This document shows positions 33,840 through 45,670 of a stretch of DNA of 64,000 nucleotides, piece after piece. The stretch comes from Glandiceps talaboti (lineage: Eukaryota; Hemichordata; Enteropneusta; Spengelidae). The notes beneath the pieces were generated by a model, which worked only from the letters and a program-made list of their open reading frames with translations, did no database searches and was not told the origin of the DNA. The stretch covers positions 17,252,694-17,316,693 of the forward strand of contig NC_135552.1 of the NCBI RefSeq assembly GCF_964340395.1, written 5' to 3'. Every line of letters starts with the position of its first letter. The stretch's first letter is position 1. Position numbers and translations under genes: made by a program.

Positions 33840-36800
33840 TCTATGATGGTCGTTTGAACCCCATGCAACTAAAAGAACGACTGGTTGATTGGCGTTAAGC
33901 TCATCAAATTTTTATTGGTTAGCACGTAAAGTAGTGGGTCATACAGTAACTGTACGGGTGTGAAACGTAAAACAAGACATGTTCATATCAATGTTTGACC
34001 CACCAACTAGAAATACATAGCAGTCATGTAACAGGGACAGTTGTCACTGCAATACATATAATAGACTTGGAAGTGAACTTTAGAGGTGTGAGACAGGGAG
34101 TATTTATGAGAATATTTCTGCAAGTTCAACACATGAACTTATGAAAACTGAAATACGTGAACTTGAGATAAGGCAATCACAGTAACAACTAGTGTTAGTG
34201 ATAAAGTCTAGGTCAGGTAGATAGCAGGTGAAGCTAGTAGCTCTTGTCGAATGTTATCATGGGACAATGTTTTCTGGAATGTGAATGCTAAAAATGAAAC
34301 AGTCCATGTATTAATGACTCGGCTGCAATCTCGCCTGGACTATTTCATAATACTTAAGATGGTAATCTGTATAAAGAAGTAGACATCAAATTGGGCAGAC
34401 ACTTCATAAAAAGGCTTGTATTTCCTAGTAAAATTACACAACAAATGTGACAGCTTGCTGCCCTCTCTAAGATGGCTGTTTGAACTCTCAGCTGGTGTTA
34501 AGCTCATCAAAGTTTTATTCTGTTGGCACATATGATACCTTCTTATCATAATTAATTTATGTAAAGTAGCGGGTTATACTTTACCGGTGTGAAACAGAAA
34601 ACAAGGCATGTTCATTTCAATGTATTTCTAGTTATTGATGATGAAATGAATTTTATAATATTTTGTTTATGACGTTTTATGACTCGTGAGGTGTAGTGTC
34701 AGGCATTTATGTGATGGGATGCAATATAAAACTCTATCATCATCTTAAATAATACTATATACATAAGTACATACCAAGTGTAATCATTATCACATTATCA
34801 CAAATACATTATACATTCGGGCAGCCATTTCATAAGAAGGCTTTATTAAGATTGATTGCACTATTGTTCATAGCTGGTATTGTTACTGTTATTGCGTGGT
34901 GTGTCTCATACTTCACTGCCAACTAAACTTGAGCCGATGCAAACTACTATGCACCTAATAACTATCCAAGTTTTCATGTTAATTCAAAAAGGTATCCTTT
35001 CCCTCTGAGTGTTTGCCCTAAAATTCCATTTTAAGACCTACTTGGTATATCAAACGATGATCACTAATTTCTTAAAGAATTCTACATCAGCTCTATAGAC
35101 ATCCCTTATATCAATCAAAAACTTTTTCAGACCAATACATCAAACAGGTTTAGAGTTGAGATTTTTTTACCTAAAGTCACATCTTTTCGGAACCAATTTG
35201 CATTGGCATCATTTTCTCTAGAAAATTCATCTTCTCAAGAATAATTCTTCATAAAGATATCCCAAGAAACATCCCCAATATATTTTCAGTTCAACCAGCT
35301 GATCTAGAGTTTAAGGTTTTGATCAACAATCACATCTTTGCAAACCAAATATGTACATCATCGACGTGGGTTATCCTCACCAAATTCCAAATTTTGACCT
35401 GTACCTCGAGTACTTTTTACCTTCCGTAATTACCGTTAAACCAATGTTTTGTTTGCTGCTATCGTTCTTCTTGACATTATCACTGTACACGATGTTACTA
35501 AATAGACATTTTCCTCCTATATATAACAATACATTGGTTTAACGGATAACACTTTCAAAACCCGTCATGCAAACCACAAACAATCCATCACTAATAAGAG
35601 ATACCACAGATCAAGCTATCAATACATGTCTGGAACTTAAAGGGGAAAGGCCAAGAGTATAGCATTGACTGGTCATCAGAGCGCACATGTACTGTAAACG
35701 TGTCGATGTAGCTTTTAGCTTAGGAGCAATTTGCATAATTAATGTGGGTTTTTTTTGAAAATTCATTATCTTTTTAAGCTTCAAATTTCATATCTAAGCT
35801 TATAGTACTAAGCGGAAGTTCTGTTTGGGGATAATATTAGTTATAATATGAGTTATGTCATCAAAACAGTTCTGCGTGAAAATTGTTGGATGCATTGCTG
35901 TCGATGATGTCTGTCGAGTGTTACTCATGTATGAAGCGATTTGACCTGGTCTCTATTCGAGTTGTGGTTATACCATGTGCCATATCTATAATCCTACTAT
36001 TCAAACGAGAGTTTTGTCTGGGAATATTTTGAGACTTGGTAGAATGGATTACAAAAATATTAGCGGAGTTCTGTTAACAAAACAGTCCAAAGTGAAATCA
36101 GTGTCGATGACGACTCGCTGTCGAACACTGCTCATATGATGCTATTTGGTTCAGTATATAATCGAGTTGTGATGTATGCCATATTTATAACCAATGCTGT
36201 GATTAGCGAGTAGTCAAAGGTCATACCCAATATTACATAGCCTACCATGGGCGAGCTCTCGTCTATAATACTAAGTGGGAGTTTAAAACGTGGCACATTC
36301 TGGCCAACCAAATCATCAATTTGAAATTGCAATACAGTGAATTGAAATTAGGCTAATTGTCACCATCCTCACAGACAATTATTAAACGTATTTCCACAAC
36401 TTTCAATATCAGAATGAATTATTCCACATAGAAATATAGCTACAATATGTGACGAAATCATTTCAAATTTGACAATTAGCCTAATTTTAATTCACGCTTA
36501 CACTATATAGCAATTTGAAATTTATTATTTGATTGGCCAGAATGTGCCATGGATTGAGTTTGTCCGGTGTATTTCCCAATTCGGCAGAATGGATTAGGAA
36601 AATTTCAGCCGAGTTATGTTCGCGTGACAGCTCTACATGAAATTTGTGGATCGCTTGTCGAGCGCTACTCATGAATGAAGCGATTTGACTTATTCGAGTT
36701 GTGCTTATGCCATATGCCAGTTTTTACCTAACGAAATATGTATATTCAATGCGAAGTATGGGTTATTTTCTAGTAGTTTCCTATAATTGACTCTCCAATT
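33840..36800. other. Intergenic region upstream of gene A
   Basis: No gene seen. Parts (for example CCTAAAATTCCATTTTAAGA near 35020) recur upstream of genes B (43755) and D (57010), so this is duplicated flank of the gene unit. 36820-36900 (TCAGAATTGTGCATTCCAAC) matches the flank downstream of genes C and D and marks the start of the B unit. Confidence 0.65.
36293..36551. mobile_element. Fold-back element between genes A and B
   Basis: Left arm GGCACATTCTGGCCAACCAA...TTGAAATTGC...AATTAGGCTAATTGTCA (36293-36362) recurs in reverse complement at about 36470-36549 (ends GATTGGCCAGAATGTGCC). The spacer is about 110 bp. It sits among three diverged direct copies of a segment containing TCGAGTTGTG and ATGCCATAT (about 35840-35990, 36040-36180, 36590-36720). 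Confidence 0.75.
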
Positions 36801-37243
36801 AAGGGATACATCATGTATCATAGCTATAGCTCAGAATTGTGCATTCCAACAATGTGTGTAGGAACAAAAACCGATGGATTCGTTCATTCAGTTTACATCT
36901 GACCGGTCGAAGACCCGCCACCGGGGGGGGGGGTCTATAATCTTAAGAGTCTATGATGGAGGTCTATGATCTGTTGAAGTAACTAATAAAAAATCCATTC
37001 TTTAAAACCTTATTGGCATGGCTCTGGTCTGACCATTTTCCCTTGAATAACCTCCCATCTAGACACTAAAAGTGTGTATGTCTATATATATGTTTATCAA
37101 ACTCCCTTTCCTCGAGCACCCAGGACCTCACATCTTTATCTATAGCTACGAGTCGCTAGTGATGCGATTCGATTATCAACAGGCACTGATAAAGAAAAAA
37201 AAACGATGGGCATTTTCATCCTCAGGAAATCGTAACGTTTACT

Positions 37244-40200
37244 TCATTTCTTTAGAATAAGCTGTTGAGAGGTTGGTGTAATAACATCATCTAAGTACAT
37301 GGATACGGCATCACGTAAACGTCTCTTTGGAAAAATCAAATCTATCCAACTGCTGTGTTTCCATCCAATGAATATTTTGGAACCTGTATAAGAAATGAAT
37401 GAAAACACAACATGCAATATGTTACTATCTATGCTGTACATCGTTTCCACTGGTCCAGGAAAGACACATAGATGTTCAGATAGATATAGGTCTTTCTTTA
37501 TATCGCCTTTTTTGTTTTTGATTATTTCTATATACTGCACTGATAAGAACTTGTCCTGTCGGCTATAAAGTCAATCACAGGAACAACGTTTAGATCACAA
37601 CATGGAGGCATTATCAGAACATATTTTTTTTCATGAATTTGTGAGACCTGAACGCTGGCTGTGAGTTAAAGCCATTAGCTGGTTGACTGACTGTGACTAC
37701 CCCCTCTACGTAAAACTATACATATGTAGTTGACTTACGGATGCAAATTTCCTGCTCTATCAACGACCAATAATAGTTGTCATGTTTATATTTGTCTACA
37801 TCCGGGTACTTTGGTTTTTTGATATCAACCGTACTGATAACATTCGGCACGCCACCATCTCTCAAAATCTTTAGAAATAACTATAAATAAGAAGAAATTA
37901 GCTAGAATATATATCTGTGCACTTGCAGTCTGAATATTAGAGAATGTGATATGAGTTCTTGCAAGCTTATAATTTATCTCCTTTTTCTTATACATATATA
38001 ATAGTGATATATATCACTAGGAGTACTGCCCATATATTATTTAACTTCAATTCTACTATAGCAGGTGGTTAATAAGAAATGAAATTATAAACTTTGTAGT
38101 TTGTTCAAATACTAAATTCGTAGTCATAATTCTTTTTTGTCATGATTTAATAATATGACTCACCTTAGAATAAAAAGGAATCGCAACATATATACACGCC
38201 ATGTTGTTGTCTGACATTAACTTGCGTATGTCTTTTACACCCGCAACAGCAGTCTTTTCTAATTCGGCCAAATATGCTATTTGTTCTTCTCTACAACCGC
38301 GAGGTGGTGCACAACTTGTGAAAAAAAAGTGAAAAAAATATTTAATCTAATGTTAATTCACAACACTTTACAACCTATATTGTTAATGGTTGTATAATTC
38401 ACCGTGAACATGTGCGTTCATAATATTATGTAGAAAACTTAGTTTTGGTGAATAAACAGAGCAATTGAAAATCATTATAATCGCATAATGATAGCATCCT
38501 TCATTCCAATTTTAGTAGCTCTAAGGTGTTTCCACAAACACTTCTGGAGGGGGTTGGGAGATTTTTTCTGTTGCGACCCCTAATTGTGTTGAAATACCCC
38601 CTCCGACCCCTCACGAATTGAAGTGCCACCCTCCTGGATTGCATATTGTTTTAAGGACCCCCCCCCCCTCCCCCCCCACACACACACACATCCATCCGTG
38701 CCCAATGCAACTCGGCGCAAACAAAAAAAAGAAACATGGAGAAATTGTTTTAAAACCATCCAACCACCCCATTTAAGAAAAACATTTTCCATTTGATACA
38801 AGATTGGCTATAATTCTAAAACATTTTGACAACACCCAACACATTGTTTTCCAGAGGGCATACAATGCCCTAAGGAAACAGATTGTGTGGGGATGACCCA
38901 TAGGCCTGGGGACAACTGTTATATGTGATGTTGATCAAGTACGGACAACTCAATAAATGTCATGCGCCATTTACCTCAATTGCGAGCATATGTTGTCATA
39001 CGTCATCATTTGTTGTATATATTTGTATATATTCATATATATAACCATATATATGTATATATTCATATATTTCTCATATTCTTGTCGCCTAATGCAAAAT
39101 ACTTAGTTGGAAAAAACAGAACTTAGCAATTTTCAGAATCATGTGTTCTTTCTCATGACACACATTAATACAGTTCAACAGACTGAGGGAAAGTTGTAGG
39201 CTAAGACAGTATAAACTGGTAAATGTCCGTTTGATATACCGCCTGTTATCATAAAGTGGTAGGGGTTTATTTGTGGTTTCACTGTTGCCATGGATCTCCT
39301 TATAGATCGCATGTAATATAGAACCTCATTACACCCTACAGCAATGATGTGGACCTCCTCATATGCATGTTTGTATGTACAATAGCTTCACATATCATAA
39401 AGAACGTCATTCTCAACCTCCTCACAGATCCGCAAACCATATGCACATACATCAAAGATTACACATTTACGTGAATTCGCTGGTTGACCTAGACATTAAT
39501 ATTCATCTAGGTTGCAGTTGTCAGGGGGGTAGTTGTCCTACGGGGGCAATTGTCCGGGGGCAGTTGTCCCGATACCCTTATAATCACAGTATTTTTTCAG
39601 GTACCCCCTCACATATTCCAAAACATTTCAAGTACCCCCCCCCCCCCCATTCTCCCGACCCTTTCCAGAGGTGTTTCTGAAAGCACTGTCTTAATAAATA
39701 TTCGATGAAAACATTAAAACACGATATTGTATCTACCTGCAACCTACACTATGCATACATGTATATGCACGAACGATCATAAATGTGATTCAAATTATGG
39801 TGCAGGCGAAACACATAATCACGCCCACATCCAATACCTTTCCTTTGGAACATTGAAATGTGGTTATTTGAAATTTTAGACTAATTTACAGACATATTTC
39901 AAACATTTAGACGAGATTTACATATTGAATGGCCTTGACGTGTCGTACTTTATGTACACAGGAATAAGCTATTTATCTATACTTTCTAAAAGGAATGAAC
40001 TATTCAAATGACAGAAAATGCACCAAAAAAGTCAACGATCGTTGTAATGAAATAAGTTCAAAATCACATCTTCAAATTGGTTACGTTACTTGTCAGAATT
40101 GGCCACGAATTAAAGTACCAGCTAGTGTTCATCGAAGTAAAATCATTAGCCTACGGTGCTTAACATACGTTCTAATTGGAGCCGGCATGATCTATAGTCA

Positions 40201-41624
40201 AAACGTTACATATTAAACATGACAACATGCGATAGTATCAGATACACATTACATTGAAACAATTACGTTTCTATATATGAAGTAGTGTACCAAATTACCA
40301 GCTAGTAAATATAACATAGCTTATAGCTATTAAACCTACGCTTCCCCTGATTTATTCCTCCAATTAAGGGCAAGATATGGTCTCCCATCGCAAACCGTCT
40401 GTGCAATTTGTTCAGCAGCTTTCTGTACTTCAGGAATCAATACGAGATGCTCAGTTACTACTCTCGACAAATTCGCGTCCAGTTCTTTAGATCCTCCATA
40501 GGGTGGCGGCCTCCACCACTTCGGTGTTAAAACTCCAAGACATCGTGTGGAACTGAAGTCATCAAGAGTCTGAACTTTTCCACTTGTATGCTCCGGAAAC
40601 GAAATATTAATGGTATATATGTTACGATAATGTTGCTCCACTCTAGCCCATAAATCTGGTTTTGGTTTGGACACTAACAGAGCTTCGACTGTATGGTTAC
40701 ACGCACGAATGTATTCTTCAGGAGTGACAAAATCAACAATCTGCTTTAATTTATCCATATCAAAGGTGTCATTTACTAAACGACCAATCCTCTGCGGTCT
40801 TTGTTCCTGGTGAAATGCCAGGGGCCAAAAATATGGGAGCATAAGGGTTCTATTGGAGTAGATGGCACAAGCAATCGCTTTCTGGAACTGTCCGTATTGT
40901 ACATTGGGACCTGTCAAATCATAGTGTACATATAGCAGATATCGACGACCAGAATCAGCAACATTGTCCTTTGTGGGTAGTTGAACATTCTGTCGAACAA
41001 AAACAATTGAACGAAATCCGAAATTATATTTCACTTTCTCAACATTCTGATCATCACACGTCTCACTGTAAATGATCGAATACAGTTACTAAAGTACAGA
41101 TGTCCTTATCATGTAGGGATACAATGCATAGTTTTATTTCACAAATTGGAGTTTGTCTTCCCTTTATGACGCAATTCCTTATTTACTACTCTTAAACTTA
41201 ATAAGAACACATACAGCGTAGTGTTATAGAGTATCTACTCAGTTAGCCAGTATATATTGTAAATGTATATCGAAATGTATGCATTAACCATTAAACAACG
41301 TACCGTTTCTTTTACTTTTTCCTGTTCAGTTTTAATTCCTTCTTGTCCCGTTTCTTCATGTTCTGATCTTTTGTTTGTATCCTCAGTATCACTATGGTCT
41401 CCTTCTTGCACTTTGGTTAGTTCTATATTTTTCTTTTCTGTCATTAACGTTGTAATTTGTTCATCGAGTTCTTTAACCTTAGCCGTTACTGCATCGTTTG
41501 AAAATATAAAATATCCAACTTTTCCAATGGTTTGTGTTTTCCATTCTGCCACCACGAGAATGACAAGTACTGCCATCAGTAGTACAGAAAACTTTGACCG
41601 TGGTCGTAGAGGAGTAAAGGACAT
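37244..41624 (-). CDS. O-fucosyltransferase-like type II membrane protein, copy B (5 exons)
   Basis: Second member of the array. Exons: 41624-41304, 40989-40340, 38314-38164, 37880-37739, 37383-37244; phases 0, 2, 0, 1; 467 residues. Exon 1 starts MSFTPLRPRSKFSVLLMAVL (anchor) and its stem is the closest to copy A. Exon 2 starts NVQLPTKDNVADSGRRYLLY and has RTLMLPYFWP and LALNWRNKSGEA; exon 3 CAPPRGCREEQIAYLAELEK; exon 4 GGVPNVISTVDIKKPKYPD and DNYYWSLIEQE; exon 5 RSKIFIGWKHSSWIDLIF, ending LILKK. The donor of exon 2 is GTAGGT. Intron 2 is about 2 kb because of an inserted element. A retrotransposon lies 0.3 kb upstream. Reading frame intact; expression could be altered by these insertions. 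Confidence 0.87.
38521..39690. mobile_element. Inserted 1.16 kb element with terminal inverted repeats in gene B intron 2
   Basis: Genes A, C and D read TTTTAGTGGC(G)CTTAATAAAT or similar at this intron point; gene B is interrupted between TTTTAGTAGCTCT and CTTAATAAAT. The insert begins GGTGTTTCCACAAACACTTC then TGGAGGGGGTTGGGAG, and its other end in reverse complement reads CTTTCAGAAACACCTCTGGA then AAGGGTCGGGAG, so the ends are inverted repeats of about 35 bp. The interior has C-runs and repeated GGGGGCAGTTGTCC modules near 39530. No transposase was recognised; probably a non-autonomous DNA transposon. Confidence 0.78.
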
Positions 41625-41673
41625 CCTGAAAACCACTCGTTCAATACAAACCTTAAAACACCAATATGACACG

Positions 41674-41686
41674 TCCCATAATCAGA
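41674..41686 (-). promoter_or_regulatory. Degenerate version of the upstream palindromic block, gene B
   Basis: TCTGATTATGGGA, where A and D have TCTGATTATCAGA: two bases of the right half are changed, so the palindrome is broken. Flanks (CATGT before, CGTGTCATATTGGTG after) are conserved. Confidence 0.4.
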
Positions 41687-41919
41687 ACATGCGCACTTCC
41701 TTGCAAAATCATGATACCAATATGACAGCTTGTTGCCCTCATATGATGGTAGTTTGAATTCTTTGCTCGTGTTTTTGTTAGTACATATGGCACCTTATCA
41801 AAATGTTATCTTTAGTCATAACAAAATATTGTTTGGTTCCGGTTATACCCGACCCTACATAGCTTTTCACTGCCGACTCTCAACTTTGTTACGTATTCGA
41901 GAAAAAAATCGCAAAAATA

Positions 41920-43390
41920 ATAATAATTAATGGTTTATTAAAATTGTTCGTAGCAGTCATAGACTGAATTGCGACAACTTCACATAACTGATAAATTTAA
42001 AATATAGCAAACATTAAAACCTTTACATTTCATGTTAAGACAGAATCAAAATAACTTTACACAATTACAACTAACAAAAGGGCACGGCAACGGACACCCA
42101 CGAAGACACTAACCACTGAACCATTTAAAATGCTTCTAACAAGTGTGTTTGTCATCATTCCATAGTTTAATCATGTAAGGAATTGCACTTTTAGCATATC
42201 TCTGTGTACGTATCCTGGTAGAGATAGTTGCCGAGAATTACGTAATTCAAGGCCGATTTCATCGCTACGTTCCTTAGTAAGCCAGTCACTGTGTAATCTA
42301 GACTTTTTGAGTGATTTCGCAAAGTTTAAACATATATTATCGCGTCTCTGTTTTATATCTACAATTTTACATGTCTCAAGTGCCTGATGATATGATACAT
42401 AGGCCATACCCAATATTATTCTACAAGCCCTTTTCTGAATACGTTCTAATGAATCATGTTAACCCAGGATGCCATACAGGTACAGCATATTCCAATAAAG
42501 GTCGAATGTACCCGATATAAATTGTGATCAGATCACTTCTACTAAGGCCAAATCTCTTTAGTGAACTTAGCAAAAACAAACGGCCACTCGCACGCCTTGT
42601 AATGTCACTGATATGTATATCCCATTTCATGGTTTTAGCAATTTTGACTCCTAGTATATTGAGCACATCTGTCGATACAAGTTCTTGTCCAGCAAGTTGC
42701 AAAGACGTTGATGGCGGATGTTTCTTGACAAATGATACATCCATTGAATGGCATTTTGAAGGGTTGAGTGACATATTATTATCTTGTGACCACTTTTCAA
42801 ATCGCTGCAGTTCAATTTGCATATTATTACAATCATTAACAGATGTATTCTCAATCATAGTCAAATCATCAACATATTTAAGAGCTAACATGTTTCTATC
42901 TATTGTTATACTCGCAGCGTCGTTGATCATGCATAGAAAAGTAGCTGGTCCTGTGAGTGTTCCTTGAGGAACTCCAACACTTAAACAGTTCCACTCGGAG
43001 AAGGTGTCTTGATATTTCACACATTGGGTTCTACCAGAGAGAAAGTCGGAAATCCATGGAATGATTGATGACCTTGCGCCTATGTTTAATAGTTTAGGTA
43101 TTGCAACATTGTGATCAACTCGATCAAAGGCTTTACTAAAATCGGTGACCACTACGCGTGTTAGACTTTTGGGGTTTTCAGCATGTTTTAATATGCTATC
43201 AACCAGTTTGACCAAATAATGAGTGGTAGAGTGGCCTTTACGACTACCGAATTGGTTTACGTCAATATTTGGTTGAATATCATCCATCAGCCATTCAATA
43301 ATGAAAGACTCTGCAACTTTAGCGAAATGATCTGCCAATGATATCGGTCTTAGTTTGTTCCAAATTGTGAGGTCTCACGAGAAATAGTGG
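41920..43390 (-). mobile_element. 5'-truncated non-LTR retrotransposon (reverse transcriptase)
   Basis: A long minus-strand frame (about 43377-42454) encodes most of a reverse transcriptase: LRPISLADHFAKV, QFGSRKGHSTTHYLV, VVTDFSKAFDRVDH, GVPQGTLTGPATFLCMIND, the catalytic ALKYVDDLTMIE and the C-terminal SLKRFGLSRSDLITIYIGYI then PLLEYAVPVWHPGL. The endonuclease and N-terminal RT are missing. A frameshift near 42430 moves the C-terminus (ALETCKIVDIKQRRDNICLN) to another frame until about 42171. The 3' end carries ATTATTATTATT near 41917-41930. The palm motif YVDD is intact, but the copy cannot move on its own. CR1/L2/Jockey-like by overall pattern; clade not resolved. Confidence 0.9.
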
Positions 43391-44118
43391 ATGCGGGACT
43401 GACATCAACTTAAAAAGACAAAATAAAACTGTTCTTCCAATCTAGATCTGTAATGACTGTACATCTGATAGGAAGAAATAAACAACGCAAAGACCAATTG
43501 GAGAACAATGGAACACCTGAACTGGACACTCGCACAGAAAAAAATATAATAAAATAAAAGAACTACATACCCCACCTATTCTAAAATTGATCGTAATCGG
43601 AACCACACTTTTTTATCACGCCTTATGTAAAGTAGTGGGTGATATTCCATTTAATAAGTGAAAGTAAATTACACCAACGGATTTCACATCGATCAATTAC
43701 AATCCACTTTTTATTGAACGTTAATTCATTATGTACCCCCCTCCCAAGTGTTTACCCTAAAATTCCATTTTAAAATCTAATTGGCATATCAAACGATGAT
43801 AACTAATTTCTTCAAGAATTCTACACCCTTTATATCTCAAGTTTTCAAACCAATACGTCCAGCAGTTTTAGAGTTTAGATTTTTGTACCAAAAATCACAT
43901 CTTTTCGGAACCAATTTGCATATGAACAATAGGATCATCTTTCTAGAACATTCTTCATCAAGATATGTACGTCCCACTATATTTTCAGACCAACCAGGAG
44001 ATCTAGAGTTTAAGTTTTTGATCAAAAAGCACACCTTTGTATACCCATCATCGATGTGGGTCATCCTCACGAAATTTCAGATTTCAACCTACCAAGTAAG
44101 GGCAGGTTATGTTATGCA

Positions 44119-44119
<1 letters not shown>

Positions 44120-44155
<36 letters not shown>

Positions 44156-44164
44156 ATGTCTGTC
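44120..44164. repeat. (CTGT)n microsatellite near the B/C unit boundary
   Basis: About ten units of TGTC with one interruption, close to where the duplicated C unit begins. Confidence 0.94.
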
Positions 44165-45670
44165 GAAAACCGCGACATCGATTCCAATGAAACTTCAATA
44201 TGATAATGACCAAAAACTAATCATTAAATGTTGGTAAATATCCAACGAACCACTAATTAATTATTTGGAGATAGGTGGATTTTAGTAATTAGGCTATATC
44301 TTAAGAATGCATACATACAACATTAACCATAACAAAGCTTACATGTCCTATAAAGTTTATTGATGTAAGTTTTAATGAGTAATTTGCTTTAATTATTGAT
44401 TTTCAGTTATTAGCTATCTCTTAAGAATGCACACTTCACTTCAAATGCCATATAATTGACACATACATCAACCATAACAAAGTACAAATATCCTATGAAC
44501 CATACTATTTAGGTTTAATGAATAATTGGGGTAATCAACTATTTTCGGCAATTAGGCAAAGTTTGTTGACACAACCTTTACTTATAATGAGTAATTTCCA
44601 TAATTAATGATTTTCAGTTATTAAACTATATCTTAAGAATGCACACTTCACTTCACTTCAAATTCCATATAATTTGACACAGATCAACCATAGCGAAGCA
44701 CACATATCCTATAAAGCCAGTCGGCATAGTATTTTAGCTTTAATGAGTATTTTACATAATTAATGATTTTCTTTTATTACACTGTCTGTTACGAACGCAA
44801 GGTTCAAATTTAATATAATTTGTCTATTCATTGTGATAACAAAGTGCACGTTTGCTATAGTTTTTTGATATTAGTAAGTCATTGCATAATTAATTACTTT
44901 TGATAATTAGGCTATATAAGTTGGTACATATATCAACCATAACAAAACACACGTGTTTGATGAAGTTTTTATACAGTTTTTAATTGTGATGTGTAATTTA
45001 CATAAAAAATCATTTTTGATAATTAGGCAATATCTTTAGAATGCAACCTGTAAATTTCGATGGTTTAGTACATGGATTGATGGTCAAGAAGTGCATGTGT
45101 CCTTCAAAGCTCGTTGATGTAACCATTGTGTAGGGTATATGATGTAGCTTATTATCTTAATGTCTCTTTTACATAATTAATGGTTTTCGAGAAATCCTTA
45201 AAATCTCAACTATACAAGCTTCAAATTTTCTCATAGTTTCATATAATTGATTTACCAATTAAATGGTACATCATGTATGATGGTTATATAGCTCAGAATT
45301 TTGCATTCCAACAATGTGTGTAGGAACAAAAATCTATGATTTCGCCCTTATAGAAAATTTTAAGTTTACATCTGGTTAAACATAGACAAAGATCCAATGT
45401 TTATGGCTTAAGTTAATTCGAAACGAAAACAACTTTTTAGATCTTATTGGTATAACTTTGATCTGATAATTTTTCCTTGAACAACCTCTCAACTAGTCAC
45501 TAAAAGTATATATGTCCGTGTTTAACTCCCTAACACCCTTTCCTCGAACACCCAGGACACCATATATTTAGCTATGAGTCGCCAGTGACACGATTATCAA
45601 CAGATATATTGATAAAGAAAAAGAAAAATCCGCTAAGCACTTTAAAATTCTTCCTCAAAGTAGGTTTTCT

